The notes: generated from the letters alone by a model not told the origin. A stretch of 64,000 bases of DNA from Streptomyces sp. WAC05374 (GCF_004353505.1 NZ_SMNQ01000004.1:186001-250000); one strand, 5' to 3'. Numbered from the stretch's first letter, positions 34,350 through 43,541 are shown. Numbers and translations are program-made.

Positions 34350-35156
34350 GTGCAGTTCCGCCAAAAGGCCCTTTCCAAGCTGCAATCCCCGGAGGAAATC
34401 GACCTGCCCGTGCGTTTCGCCCGGCCGCAGGGCCTTCTCGTCCTGACCGTCACGGTCCTCGCCATGGCGGCCGCGACCGTCTGGGCCGTCACCGGATCGG
34501 TCTCCTCCACCCTTGCGGCGCCCGGAATCCTCACCCACGGCAAGGGCAGTTACCTTCTGCAGAGTCCCGTCGCCGGGCAGGTCACCGGCGTGCGCGCCGA
34601 GGAGGGCGACCACCTGCCCTCCGGTGCCCCGCTCCTCGACGTCCGCACCGCCCGGGGCGACGTCGTCGTCAGGACCCTCGCCGCCGGCCGGGTCACCGCC
34701 CTGGTCGCGACGATCGGCTCCGTGGTCACCACCGGCGCCGACGTGGCCGCCGTCGAGCGCGTCGGCACCGAGGACGCGCCCCTGACGGCGACGCTCTACG
34801 TGCCCGCCGACCGCGGCGCGACCGTCCCCGTCGGCGCATCCGTCGACCTCACCGTCCCGTCCGTGCCCACGCAGCGGTACGGCGTCCTGCGCGGCCGGGT
34901 GAAGGCCGTCGGCCGCACCGTGCAGACACGCCGTCACATCACCGCCTTCCTCGGCAACGGCCAGCTCGGCGACCAGTTCTCGCGCGCCGGCCAGCCGGTC
35001 GCGGTCCTGGTGGAGCTGGAGCGGTCGACCGCGACGAAAAGCGGCTACGCCTGGTCCACGTCCGACGGCCCGGCGTACGCGCTGGACTCCATGACCCCGG
35101 TGAGCGCCTCCGTGCACCTGGCCACCCAGCGCCCCGTCGACTGGCTGCTGCCGTGA
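34350..35156 (+). CDS. HlyD-type membrane-fusion adaptor of the peptide exporter
   Basis: A 268-residue protein with a short cytoplasmic N-terminus (KALSKLQSPEEIDLPVRFAR), one transmembrane segment at about residues 29-50 (LLVLTVTVLAMAAATVWAV), and a biotinyl-lipoyl-like hairpin (LLQSPVAGQVTGVRAEEGDH, VRTLAAGRVTALVATIGSVV) followed by a beta-barrel (LTATLYVPADRGATVPVGAS). This is the NHLM/HlyD secretion-protein plan. The GTG at 34350 lies downstream of GAGGTAAGAG. Its stop overlaps the exporter gene (GTGA), so the proteins are co-produced. Confidence 0.87.
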   Translation: MQFRQKALSKLQSPEEIDLPVRFARPQGLLVLTVTVLAMAAATVWAVTGSVSSTLAAPGILTHGKGSYLLQSPVAGQVTGVRAEEGDHLPSGAPLLDVRTARGDVVVRTLAAGRVTALVATIGSVVTTGADVAAVERVGTEDAPLTATLYVPADRGATVPVGASVDLTVPSVPTQRYGVLRGRVKAVGRTVQTRRHITAFLGNGQLGDQFSRAGQPVAVLVELERSTATKSGYAWSTSDGPAYALDSMTPVSASVHLATQRPVDWLLP

Positions 35157-37375
35157 GCGCGCCGGGCGGCCGCCGCCGCGCCCCCGCGCGATCCGCGCCC
35201 AAGAGGCTCAAGGGGAAGCACCCCAGGCCCGTGCGCACCCCCACCGTGCTCCAGATGGAGGCCGTCGAGTGCGGTGCCGCCTGCCTCGCCATGGTGCTCG
35301 CCCACCACGGGCGCCATGTGCCACTGGAGGAGCTGCGCATCGCGTGCGGTGTCTCCCGCGACGGCTCCCGCGCCAGCAACGTCCTCAAGGCCGCCCGCAA
35401 TTACGGCCTCGTGGCCAAGGGCATGCAGATGGAGCCGGAGGCGCTCGCCGAGGTGCGGGCCCCGGCCATCCTGTTCTGGGAGTTCAACCACTACGTCGTC
35501 TACGACGGGACGGGGCGCCGCTTCGGCCGGCGGGGCGTGTACGTCAACGACCCCGGCAAGGGCCGCCGTTTCGTCACGCCCGAGGAGTTCGACACCAGCT
35601 TCACCGGGGTGGCCCTGGTCTTCGAACCCGGCCCGGACTTCCGCCCCGGGGGCCGCAGACCCGGCGTGCTGAGCGCCGTGCCCGCACGGCTGCGCGGGAC
35701 CACGGGCACCCTTCTGGCGGCGCTGCTGGCGAGCCTGCTGCTCGTCGCGGTGGGCGCGACGCTGCCCGCGCTGAGCCGTACGTACATCGACATGTTCCTG
35801 ATCGGGAACCAGACGTCGGTGCTGGGCCCGCTGTTCGCGGCGATGGCGGTGATGGTCGCCCTGACCGCCGTCCTGACCGGACTGCAGCAGGCCAACCTGC
35901 TGCGGGGGCGGATCATCTCCTCCACCCTCAGCAGCGCCCGCTTCCTGCGCCACCTGATGCGGCTCCCGGTCACCTTCTTCGCCCAGCGCAGCCCGGCCGA
36001 CCTGGTGCAACGGCTCCAGTCCAACGACGCGGTCGCCGAGACACTGGCGCGCGACCTGGCCGCCGCCGGAGTCGACGGCATCGTCGTCGTCCTCTACGCG
36101 CTGCTGCTGTGGACCTACGACCCGCAACTGACCGTGGTGGGCGTGCTGATGGCGCTCCTCAACGTCGTCGCCATGCGGATGGTGATCCGGTTGCGGGCGA
36201 CCCACACACAGAAGCTGCGCGCCGACAGCGCCCGGCTGACGAACACCTCGTACACCGGCCTCCAGCTCATCGAGACCATGAAGGCCACGGGCGGCGAGAA
36301 CGGCTACTTCCGCCGCTGGGCCGGGCAGCACGCGACGACCCTGGAGGTGCAGCAGCGCCTCGGGGTGCCGAGCGCGGCCCTGGCCGTCGTCGCGCCCACC
36401 CTGGCGACCCTCAACAGCGCCCTGATCCTGTGGATCGGCGGACTGCGGGCGGTGGAGGGGCACATCTCCATCGGCCTGCTCGTCGCCTTCCAGGCCCTGG
36501 TGACCCGCTTCACGGCGCCCATCACCCGGCTGAACGGGGTGGCGGGCCGCATCCAGGACTTCGCCGCCGACGTGGCCCGGCTCAAGGACGTCGAGAGCTT
36601 CCCCGCCGACGCCCTCTACGCGCGCGTGGAGCCGGAGGCGAGCACCCGGCGCCTCAAGGGACACGTGGAGCTGGAGAACATCACCTTCGGCTACAGCCCG
36701 CTGGACGCACCGCTGCTCAGCGGGTTCTCGCTGACCGTCGGCCCGGGGCAGCAGGTGGCGCTGGTCGGCGGCTCTGGCAGCGGCAAATCGACCGTCTCGC
36801 GGCTCATCTCCGGCCTGTACGCCCCGTGGGAGGGCACCATCCGCATCGACGGGCAGCGGCTGGAGGACATCCCGCGCGGCGCGCTGGCCGCCTCCGTGTC
36901 GTTCGTCGACCAGGACGTGTTCCTGTTCGAAGGGACGGTCCGCGACAACGTGGCCCTGTGGGACCCCTCCATCCCCGACGAGGCCGTCGTCGCCGCGCTG
37001 AAGGACGCCGCCGTGTACGACGACGTCGTCGCGCGCCGCCCGGGCGGCATCCACAGCCGCGTCGAACAGGACGGGCGGAACTTCTCGGGCGGGCAGCGCC
37101 AGCGCCTGGAGATCGCCCGCGCACTGGTGCGGCGGCCGAGCGTCCTCGTGCTGGACGAGGTGACGAGCGCGCTGGACGCCCGGACCGAGCGGGTCATCAT
37201 CGACAACCTGCGGCGGCGCGGCTGCGCGTGCGTGGTCATCGCCCACCGGCTGTCCACGGTCCGCGACAGCGACGAGATCGTGGTCCTGGACCACGGCACG
37301 GTCGTGGAGCGGGGCCGTCACGAGGAACTGCTCGCCGCCCGGGGCGCCTACGCCGAGCTGGTCGAGGAGCGCTGA
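35153..37375 (+). CDS. NHLM-type bacteriocin ABC exporter with C39 peptidase domain
   Basis: A 740-residue fused peptidase/permease/ATPase. The C39 domain (about 28-160) has Gln34 and Cys40 in LQMEAVECGAACLAMVLAHH, His113 in FNHYVVYDG and Asp133 in NDPGKG, so the leader-cutting triad is complete. Six membrane helices span about 170-450 (LLAALLASLLLVAVGATLPA is the first). The ATPase has Walker A GGSGSGKSTVSRL, signature FSGGQRQRLEIARAL and Walker B VLVLDEVTSALD. It should cleave the precursor after Gly-Gly and export the core. It ends 1 nt before the second ABC gene. Confidence 0.93.
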   Translation: MSAPGGRRRAPARSAPKRLKGKHPRPVRTPTVLQMEAVECGAACLAMVLAHHGRHVPLEELRIACGVSRDGSRASNVLKAARNYGLVAKGMQMEPEALAEVRAPAILFWEFNHYVVYDGTGRRFGRRGVYVNDPGKGRRFVTPEEFDTSFTGVALVFEPGPDFRPGGRRPGVLSAVPARLRGTTGTLLAALLASLLLVAVGATLPALSRTYIDMFLIGNQTSVLGPLFAAMAVMVALTAVLTGLQQANLLRGRIISSTLSSARFLRHLMRLPVTFFAQRSPADLVQRLQSNDAVAETLARDLAAAGVDGIVVVLYALLLWTYDPQLTVVGVLMALLNVVAMRMVIRLRATHTQKLRADSARLTNTSYTGLQLIETMKATGGENGYFRRWAGQHATTLEVQQRLGVPSAALAVVAPTLATLNSALILWIGGLRAVEGHISIGLLVAFQALVTRFTAPITRLNGVAGRIQDFAADVARLKDVESFPADALYARVEPEASTRRLKGHVELENITFGYSPLDAPLLSGFSLTVGPGQQVALVGGSGSGKSTVSRLISGLYAPWEGTIRIDGQRLEDIPRGALAASVSFVDQDVFLFEGTVRDNVALWDPSIPDEAVVAALKDAAVYDDVVARRPGGIHSRVEQDGRNFSGGQRQRLEIARALVRRPSVLVLDEVTSALDARTERVIIDNLRRRGCACVVIAHRLSTVRDSDEIVVLDHGTVVERGRHEELLAARGAYAELVEER

Positions 37376-37376
37376 C

Positions 37377-40208
37377 ATGTCCGTCCACCCGGAGGCCCGC
37401 ACACAGGCCCACCCCGCGCCGGCCGCCACCGACCCGGTGGTCCACGCCCTGGGCGCCCTGGGCGCCCCCGTCCCCTGCGCGGGGCTGCGCAACGTCCCGC
37501 TGGAAGGGCCGCACGTGCTGTGGCTGGTGGTGGCGGGCGGGCTGGACCTGTTCGCGGTCGACGCCGCCGAGGACGGCCACTGGCACTTCCTGGGCCGCCT
37601 GGAGGCGGGCAGCCTGCTCCTCGGCCCCGTCGAAGGCCCGCGCCACACCCTGGTGGGCCGCCCCACGCAGGACTGCGCGCTGCGCCGCATCGCGCTGCGC
37701 GAGCTGTACGCCGACCCGTACCACTCCTACGCCGCCGGGCCGACGCCCCTGGAGCACGCCGTCGCCCTGGGCACGGCCCGCAGCCTGGGCGTCCTGTTCG
37801 AGGCGCCGCTCGACGGGCGGCCCGCGGACGAGACGGCGGCGGACGAGCACGTGGCCGACGACGACATGCTCTGGATGCCGGTCCCGCCCGGCAGCGTCCA
37901 CTACGGCGCCGCGGAGGCGGCCGCCGACCTGCTGGTCGACGGCGCGCTGTGGCAGCGGATGGTCAACCAGCAGTACCGGCTGCTGTCCGCCGTCGACCGC
38001 TGGATCGAGCGGCTGGAACGCGCCCACGAGGACCGCGCGGCGGCCGGCATCAGGGCCGGCGAGGCCGTCCGCGCGCGGGCGGACCAGGCACTGCTGGCGT
38101 CCATCGGCCGGGCCGACCGCACGGGCCGCAAGAAGAGGTCGGCGGCGGACGACGACGCCACGTACGCGGTGTGCCGGCAGGTCGCCCGGGCGGCCGGGAT
38201 CACGCTCGCCGAGCCGTCGGCGGGCGGCGTGGCCGACGAGCGGACCGGGGCGGTGGAGCGCATCGCCGTCGCCTCGCGCGTACGCACCCGGGCGGTGCGG
38301 CTGGAGGGGCGCTGGTGGCGCACGGACCTGGGGCCCCTGGTGGGGCACTGGGCGAAGTCCGGCGCCCCGGTGGCGCTGCTGTGGCGGCGCGGCCGGTACG
38401 AGGCGGTCAACCCGGCCTCGGGGCTGCGGATGCGGATCGGCGAGGAGAAGGCCGCCGAACTGGAGCCGCGCGCGGTGATGTTCTACCGTCCGCTGCCGGA
38501 CCGCCCCCTGACCCCGCTGCGGCTGCTGCGCTTCAGCCTCCGCGGCGCCGGGGGCGACGTGCGGAACCTGGCCCTGGCCGGGCTGGTGACGGTCGCCCTG
38601 GGCGCGCTGGTGCCGCTCGCCACCGGCCGCATCCTCGGCGTGTACGTACCGACCGCGCAGACGGACCTGATCACGCAGGTGGCCGTGGCCGTGATGATCG
38701 CGGGCGTGGTGTCGGCGGCGTTCATGCTGATGCAGAACCTCACGGTGCTGCGGATGGAGGGGCGCATCGAGAGCGTCCTCCAGCCGGCCGTGTGGGACCG
38801 GCTGCTGCGGCTGCCGACGACGTTCTTCGCCGAGCGCTCCACCGGGGAGCTGGCGAGCGCGGCCATGGGGATCAGCGCGATCCGCCGCGTCCTGACCGGC
38901 GTCGGCCCGGTGGCCGTGCAGGCGAGCACCGTCGGGGCGGTGAACCTGGTGCTGCTGCTGTGCTACAGCGTGCCGCTGGCGCTGGCGGCGATGGCCATGC
39001 TCCTGGTTATCGCGCTCGTGTTCCTCGGGCTCGGCCTGTGGCAGGTGCGCTGGCAGCGGCGGCTGGTGGAGCTGGGCAACAAGCTCAACAACCAGGCCTT
39101 CCAGACGCTGCGCGGGCTGCCCAAGCTGCGCGTCGCGGCGGCGGAGAGCTTCGCGTACGCGGCCTGGGCGCGGGAGTTCGCCCGCTCGCGGGAGCTCCAG
39201 CAGCGGGCGGGCCGCATCCGCAACGTGACGACCGTCCTGGACGCGGTCTACCTCCCGCTCTGCTCGCTGATCATGTTCATGCTTCTGGCGGGTCCGGCGC
39301 GCGGGAGCATGACGGCGGGCGAGTTCCTCACCTTCAGTACGTCGGTGACGATGCTGCTGACGTCGGTCACCCAGGTCACCGGCGCACTGGTCTCGGCCGC
39401 CGCCGCGCTGCCGATGTACGAACAGATCAGGCCGGTCCTGGACGAGGCCCCCGAGGTCCGGGGCTCCACCACCCGGCCGGGGGTCCTGTCGGGTGCCATC
39501 GAGGCCCGCAACCTGTCCTTCCGCTACTCCGACGACGCGCCCCTCGTCCTGGACGACGTGTCGCTCGAGATCCGGCCGGGCGAGTTCGTGGCGGTGGTGG
39601 GCCCCAGCGGCTGCGGCAAGTCGACACTGCTGCGCCTGCTCATCGGCTTCGACCGGCCGCTCGGCGGCAGTGTCCTGTACGACGGCCAGGACCTGACCGC
39701 CCTCGACCAGGCGGCGGTGCGGCGGCAGTGCGGCGTCGTGCTGCAGAACGCCCAGCCCCTCACCGGCTCGATCCTGGACTGCATCAGCGGCGCCGAGTCG
39801 TTCTCCCAGGAGGAGGTGTGGGCGGCGGCGGAGATGGCGGGACTGGCGGAGGACATCCGGCGCATGCCGATGGGCCTGCACACGATGATCGCCGGCGGCG
39901 GGGCCGTCTCCGGCGGCCAGCGCCAGCGCCTGATGATCGCCCAGGCCCTGATCCGCCGCCCCCGCATCCTGTTCCTCGACGAGGCCACGAGCGCGCTGGA
40001 CAACGAGGCCCAGCGGACCGTCATCGACTCCACGCGCCGTCTGAACGCCTCCCGGCTGGTGATCGCCCACCGCCTGTCGACGGTGATGGACGCCGACCGG
40101 GTGATCGTCATGGAGGCGGGCCGCGTCGTGGAGCAGGGCCCTCCGGCCGCGCTCCTCGCCGACCCGAACGGCCACCTGTACGACCTGGTACGCCGCCAAA
40201 TGCGCTGA
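37377..40208 (+). CDS. Second NHLM-type bacteriocin export ABC protein (long N-terminal domain)
   Basis: A 943-residue permease/ATPase. The first 370 or so residues lack peptidase motifs and form the family's cyclic-nucleotide-binding-like N-terminal region (LWLVVAGGLDLFAVDAAEDG, LEAGSLLLGPVEG). Six membrane helices follow (about 395-690), then an ATPase with Walker A GPSGCGKSTLLRL, signature VSGGQRQRLMIAQAL and Walker B ILFLDEATSALD. It is normally paired with the C39-containing subunit to form a heterodimeric exporter, and the 1-nt spacing supports that here. Length is normal for the family. Confidence 0.92.
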   Translation: MSVHPEARTQAHPAPAATDPVVHALGALGAPVPCAGLRNVPLEGPHVLWLVVAGGLDLFAVDAAEDGHWHFLGRLEAGSLLLGPVEGPRHTLVGRPTQDCALRRIALRELYADPYHSYAAGPTPLEHAVALGTARSLGVLFEAPLDGRPADETAADEHVADDDMLWMPVPPGSVHYGAAEAAADLLVDGALWQRMVNQQYRLLSAVDRWIERLERAHEDRAAAGIRAGEAVRARADQALLASIGRADRTGRKKRSAADDDATYAVCRQVARAAGITLAEPSAGGVADERTGAVERIAVASRVRTRAVRLEGRWWRTDLGPLVGHWAKSGAPVALLWRRGRYEAVNPASGLRMRIGEEKAAELEPRAVMFYRPLPDRPLTPLRLLRFSLRGAGGDVRNLALAGLVTVALGALVPLATGRILGVYVPTAQTDLITQVAVAVMIAGVVSAAFMLMQNLTVLRMEGRIESVLQPAVWDRLLRLPTTFFAERSTGELASAAMGISAIRRVLTGVGPVAVQASTVGAVNLVLLLCYSVPLALAAMAMLLVIALVFLGLGLWQVRWQRRLVELGNKLNNQAFQTLRGLPKLRVAAAESFAYAAWAREFARSRELQQRAGRIRNVTTVLDAVYLPLCSLIMFMLLAGPARGSMTAGEFLTFSTSVTMLLTSVTQVTGALVSAAAALPMYEQIRPVLDEAPEVRGSTTRPGVLSGAIEARNLSFRYSDDAPLVLDDVSLEIRPGEFVAVVGPSGCGKSTLLRLLIGFDRPLGGSVLYDGQDLTALDQAAVRRQCGVVLQNAQPLTGSILDCISGAESFSQEEVWAAAEMAGLAEDIRRMPMGLHTMIAGGGAVSGGQRQRLMIAQALIRRPRILFLDEATSALDNEAQRTVIDSTRRLNASRLVIAHRLSTVMDADRVIVMEAGRVVEQGPPAALLADPNGHLYDLVRRQMR

Positions 40209-40329
40209 CCGGGCACCCCTCGAAAGGGTGGGATCGACCCCCAGGGGCGCGCCGATCCCCGCGAACCCGGGAACCTCTCCCTCCGAACCCCGCCCGGACG
40301 GACCGGGCGGCGCGTCCACGGAGGAACAC

Positions 40330-40551
40330 ATGCTCAGGAAGGCTTTCGCCTGCACGGCCCTCGTCGCCGCCGCCATGGCGGTCGGCACCGTCCCCGCCGC
40401 CGCCCACGGGGGCGACGACAAGGACGACCACGGCAGCTTCCACGCCGCCGAGTGGCACAAGGGCAAGTTCGCCGCGCTGGAGTCGGCGGGCGGCGCGAAG
40501 ATCGCCGCAGGCGGTTTCCACCAGGGCGGGGCGATCCACGCCGAGTGGTAA
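40330..40551 (+). CDS. Small secreted histidine-rich peptide
   Basis: A 73-residue protein with a Sec signal (LRKAFACTALVAAAMAVG, cut near PAAA). The mature part is about 48 residues, His/Gly/Ala-rich, with an acidic GGDDKDDHG start and two related segments, FHAAEW and IHAEW. It has no cysteine. A GGAGG site sits 5 nt before the ATG, and a 21-bp hairpin follows the stop. Family not recognised. The position 121 bp after the exporter operon suggests a linked role (metal binding, immunity or a second bioactive peptide), but the Sec signal means it need not use the double-glycine exporter. Confidence 0.72.
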   Translation: MLRKAFACTALVAAAMAVGTVPAAAHGGDDKDDHGSFHAAEWHKGKFAALESAGGAKIAAGGFHQGGAIHAEW

Positions 40552-40568
40552 CCGGCCGGTCCGGTCGC

Positions 40569-40613
40569 ACGGCGGCCGCCGGGACGACGTCGCGTCGTCC
40601 CGGCGGCCGCCGT
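40569..40613 (+). terminator. Very strong terminator after the His-rich peptide gene
   Basis: A perfect 21-bp inverted repeat (40569-40589 with 40593-40613) around a TCG loop, 17 nt after the stop. Being perfectly symmetric, it can also stop transcripts coming from the tRNA side. Confidence 0.85.
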
Positions 40614-40642
40614 CGCATCGCCTCCGGCGCCGTACAACGCGA

Positions 40643-40674
40643 AATGCCGGCCGGGATCAATCCCGACCAGCATT
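40643..40674 (-). terminator. Terminator of the tRNA-Leu gene
   Basis: An AATGC-to-GCATT hairpin of about 15 bp with two G-U pairs and a two-base loop, a few bases past the CCA end of the tRNA on the minus strand. Confidence 0.6.
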
Positions 40675-40677
40675 CGG

Positions 40678-40765
40678 TGGTGTCCGAGGGGGGACTTGAA
40701 CCCCCACGCCCGATAAAGGGCACTAGCACCTCAAGCTAGCGCGTCTGCCATTCCGCCACCCGGAC
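40678..40765 (-). tRNA. tRNA-Leu (anticodon GAG)
   Basis: The minus strand folds as a long-variable-arm tRNA. The acceptor GTCCGGG pairs with CTCGGAC, with discriminator A and encoded CCA (40678-40680). The D-arm includes GGCGGAATGGCAGACGC. The anticodon stem CTAGC/GCTAG holds the loop TTGAGGT, giving anticodon GAG, which reads CUC/CUU. The T-arm GGGGGTTCAAGTCCCCC is perfect. Length is 85 nt plus CCA. Confidence 0.97.
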
Positions 40766-40811
40766 AAGGTGTCTGCCGCTCGGCGGGGTGTTCCCCGCGG
40801 CGACATGGATA

Positions 40812-40841
40812 ACTCTACCAGGGGTTTGAGGCGCCCTTCAC
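40812..40841 (-). promoter_or_regulatory. Possible promoter of tRNA-Leu
   Basis: On the minus strand TAGAGT (-10) is preceded at 18 bp by GTGAAG (-35, three of six matches), about 50 bp upstream of the tRNA 5' end. Confidence 0.35.
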
Positions 40842-40964
40842 CCACATATCCCGTGGTCAGGGGGCCGGGGCAGGTGATGGGCCGGGATGCCTCGGCGTCC
40901 TGCACGCAGCGTTCCGGCGGGTGCACGGAGTGTGCCGGGGCGGGTGACCGCGGTGGTGGCCGCT

Positions 40965-41054
40965 GGGCCCGCCGGGCGGACGCTCGCCCGGCGGGCCCTG
41001 GGTGACGGCCCCGACCGGCAGGGAGCCGCGTGAGAACGGCTGCGGCCGTTCTCA
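40965..41054 (-). terminator. Two perfect hairpins after the lipoprotein gene
   Basis: A 14-bp stem (40965-40978 with 40985-40998, loop GACGCT) and a 10-bp stem (41031-41040 with 41045-41054, loop TGCG) lie downstream of the minus-strand gene ending at 41166. Confidence 0.65.
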
Positions 41055-41165
41055 TCGGTCAGCAACAGGCGCTGTGGCCGATGACGTGATCACCAGCAGG
41101 TGAGCGACGGAATTCGGCACCTGGTGCGGACCGGCGTTCAGCGGCGTGACGGGAGCGGGAAACGG

Positions 41166-41696
41166 CTACGCGTCGTAGTTCGTGGTGAAGCAGCCCTTGA
41201 CCTGGCCCTCGTGGATCTCGTAGCCGCTGGGCACCTTCTCACGGGCGTCCGGGTCGCACGACAACGTGCGCAGGCCGTTCCGATTCAGGGTCGCGCCGAA
41301 GTTCTCGCTCTCGCCGGCCAGAGCGAAGTTCTGGCCGACCGTGAAGCTGCCGCCGTCCTTGGCCAAGGACTCCTGGAACTTGGCCATGTCACCTATGAGC
41401 AGCACAGTGACGGGACTGCCCCCCTTGTCGGAGCAGACGGCACGCTCCTTGATGCCCCAGGCGGGGTCCTCGGCCTCGTCCTCCATGTAGGACTGGCCCT
41501 CGCGGCTCTTCTCGAGCGGGCTGCAGTCCTCTCCGCGCTCCGTGATGGCCTTCTGAACGTCGGCCATGGTGTTCGCCGCCGGCAGGCCCCCCAGCGGACC
41601 GTCGGGGGCGGCCTCGCTGTCGCCCCCGCAGCCCGTCAGCGTGACGAGCGCGCTCAGCACGACGGCACCGGTGGCGAGGGTCCTGGTCAGACGCAT
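41166..41696 (-). CDS. Secreted lipoprotein (DUF3558-like)
   Basis: A 176-residue protein with a lipoprotein signal: RLTRTLATGAVVLSALVTLTGC, lipobox LTGC with Cys23 as the acylation site. The mature domain has four further cysteines (in GEDCSP, AVCSDK, LSCDPD and GCFTT), probably two disulfides, in a compact alpha/beta region resembling DUF3558-type actinobacterial lipoproteins. Function is unknown. AAGGAGAA precedes the ATG. It is monocistronic with hairpins downstream. Confidence 0.75.
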   Translation of the reverse strand: MRLTRTLATGAVVLSALVTLTGCGGDSEAAPDGPLGGLPAANTMADVQKAITERGEDCSPLEKSREGQSYMEDEAEDPAWGIKERAVCSDKGGSPVTVLLIGDMAKFQESLAKDGGSFTVGQNFALAGESENFGATLNRNGLRTLSCDPDAREKVPSGYEIHEGQVKGCFTTNYDA

Positions 41697-41826
41697 GGTT
41701 CTCCTTCGGTCGTTCGGGTGGCTCGGATCGCGGTGACATCCCGTGCGACGCTGTGGGTCAATGCACTTGGCGTGAGCCGAGAAATCCTATCGCCCGCCGG
41801 GTCAACAGCTCGGCGGCGTCCGGGGC

Positions 41827-41928
41827 TTAGGACGGCGGCGAGTTGTCCCTGCCACAACGCCCGTTCCTGACAGGCAGGAACGGCCGCAGCCATTGCCACT
41901 CGGCATGACTGAGATCACCCCGCCCCAC
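41827..41928 (-). pseudogene. 5' stub of an IS5-type transposase
   Basis: GTG 41928 opens a 33-residue frame, VGRGDLSHAEWQWLRPFLP followed by VRNGRCGRDNSPP, which matches the start of IS5-family (DUF4096) transposases, usually GRGDLTDAEWERLRPFLP. It then stops, with no DDE domain downstream. No terminal repeats were found, so this is a relic. Confidence 0.7.
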
Positions 41929-41959
41929 GCCCACATCAACGGCTGGGGCACGCCGGCCG

Positions 41960-42276
41960 TCACATGGCCGACCCGACGCATGCAATCCCGTCCCCGAGGT
42001 CGGCGAAAATGCCGAAGGGAAGCACCTTCTCCACCGTCCCGCGCGATTCCCGGCCCACCCGCGGCCGGCGAAAGCCTGGAGGGGGTCGGGCTCCAGTGCC
42101 CTCAAGTGTCGAACTGCACGAACTCGCACGAGACACGCTGACCCACCTGGACGACCTCGGTGGGAGCATCGATGTGCCGCCAGGACGGTTCGGGAACAAC
42201 GATGAACCCGACACTGGCCTTGTTCGCGAGAACGGGAGGCGCCCCGCGAAGATCGGGCTTGCTCGTTCGAACGGGG
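41960..42276 (-). pseudogene. Broken S1 RNA-binding-domain gene
   Basis: Two frames in succession match one S1-domain protein. The first part reads NKASVGFIVVPEPSWRHIDA then PTEVVQVGQRVSCEFVQFDT and stops. After a frame change, GTVEKVLPFGIFADLGDGIA is the typical start of an S1 domain, stopping at 41960. No start codon with a ribosome binding site is left. It abuts the end of the next pseudogene and an IS5 stub. Confidence 0.6.
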
Positions 42277-43449
42277 TCAGGACAGATGCCGCCCGGTAGG
42301 GGCTACCAGCCGTGCCCGGGCCGCAGCTCTCACCTCGGTCGTCTCCATCGGATCATCACGCAGCACGGCGATCCGTCCCCGGGTCTCCGGGCTCGTGGGT
42401 GCCGAGGTGATCCCCAGCAGCCGCGTTTTTCCTCGCAGTCCCAGAGAGACTCGGCGTACACGTGGTCCAGGTCCGGCTCGATGGCTGCCAGTGCCTGCAG
42501 GTACGCGGCCCGCTCGTACGAGTGCGGGGTGTGCAGCCAGAAGCGCCGCAGGTAAGGCACCGCCCCGGCGGCGTCATGCCACGAACCGGGCCAGGCGCCT
42601 GGCCGTCCGGTCGGGCCCGCACCAGGCCCGCGCCGTCCACTGTTCGGCGAGTTCGTTCACCAGTCCCGGCAAAACCTCGGGGCCGGCATGGTCGGCCAGG
42701 ACGTCCGCACTCATCTGAGCCAGCCAGGGGCGGTCGTCCCGTGCCCAGCCGTGCGCCGCCGGTACGGCGAGGGCACCCAGGCGCTCAACGGCCTGCCTGA
42801 GCAGGGTCAGGGGTCGACAGCCGTCCGACGTGCCCAACAAGGGGACCAGCGGGATCAGCCCCTCAGCAGCAGGCTCTCGGCCGTTGAGCGCACGCAGTGC
42901 CTCGATCTTCGTGGCGTCTTCCGTGCGGGCATCGGCAAGCAGAGCGAGAAGCTCCGCGGTGCTGAGCCCAGCCAGTGACGGCCGCGGAACGAACGGACGG
43001 CTCTGCACCTCGATCCCCAACCGCGTCCACGGCTCAGAAAGCCATGGAAGCTCCGCCCCTGCACCGACCCGAGCACGTGCGACGTCACCAAGGTCCTCCC
43101 ACCACTCCAGCGGCCAGGCTGCTGATACCGACTCCAGTACGCCCACCCAGTGCTCGCCTCTCCGGACATACGCTCGCACCTCGCAGGCCGCACGACTCCT
43201 CGTCCCCCGCCAGGTTGTCCACGATCGGCGCGGGGACAACTCCAGATCCTGGACCAGCCGCGCCAGGTACAGAGAGTGTTCGTCGGTCTGGTCCCACCGC
43301 CCGTCACGGCGGATCCCGTCGTACACGAACACGGCAGATCCCCGCTGCGGGTCCTGGAGCGCTCGCACCGCGCCCAGGCCGCGCCCCCGTTGCAGCAGGC
43401 CCTCGACAGAGTCGGAGCGGGCGTATGTCTCGTACTCATCGGGCATCAC
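42277..43449 (-). pseudogene. Frameshifted hypothetical gene (helical repeat-like)
   Basis: The frame opens at GTG 43449 (or ATG 43446) and runs 291 residues to a stop at 42574. The coding character continues one frame over (GAVPYLRRFWLHTPHSYERA, then YLQALAAIEPDLDHVYAESL). It shifts again near 42430 in an A-run to end in TRLLGITSAPTSPETRGRIA and a stop at 42277. Two indels therefore interrupt a protein of about 390 residues. The N-terminal two thirds contain ALLADARTEDATKIEALRAL and similar helices that suggest HEAT-like repeats; I do not recognise the family. The first 291 residues could still be made. Confidence 0.65.
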
Positions 43450-43541
43450 CCGCCCCCCTGCCCGCCCCGGGCACCGACCCGCCAGGCAATATCCGTGGCC
43501 TCATGCCTCCCGAATCAGTGACGAAGCGCTGTCCATTGTCA

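Larger units (their letters stand above)
40766..41165. other. 400-bp intergenic region
   Basis: No gene is seen. It contains the likely tRNA promoter next to the tRNA and two perfect hairpins (40965-40998, 41031-41054) that serve the lipoprotein gene on the right. The remainder is featureless GC-rich DNA. Confidence 0.6.
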
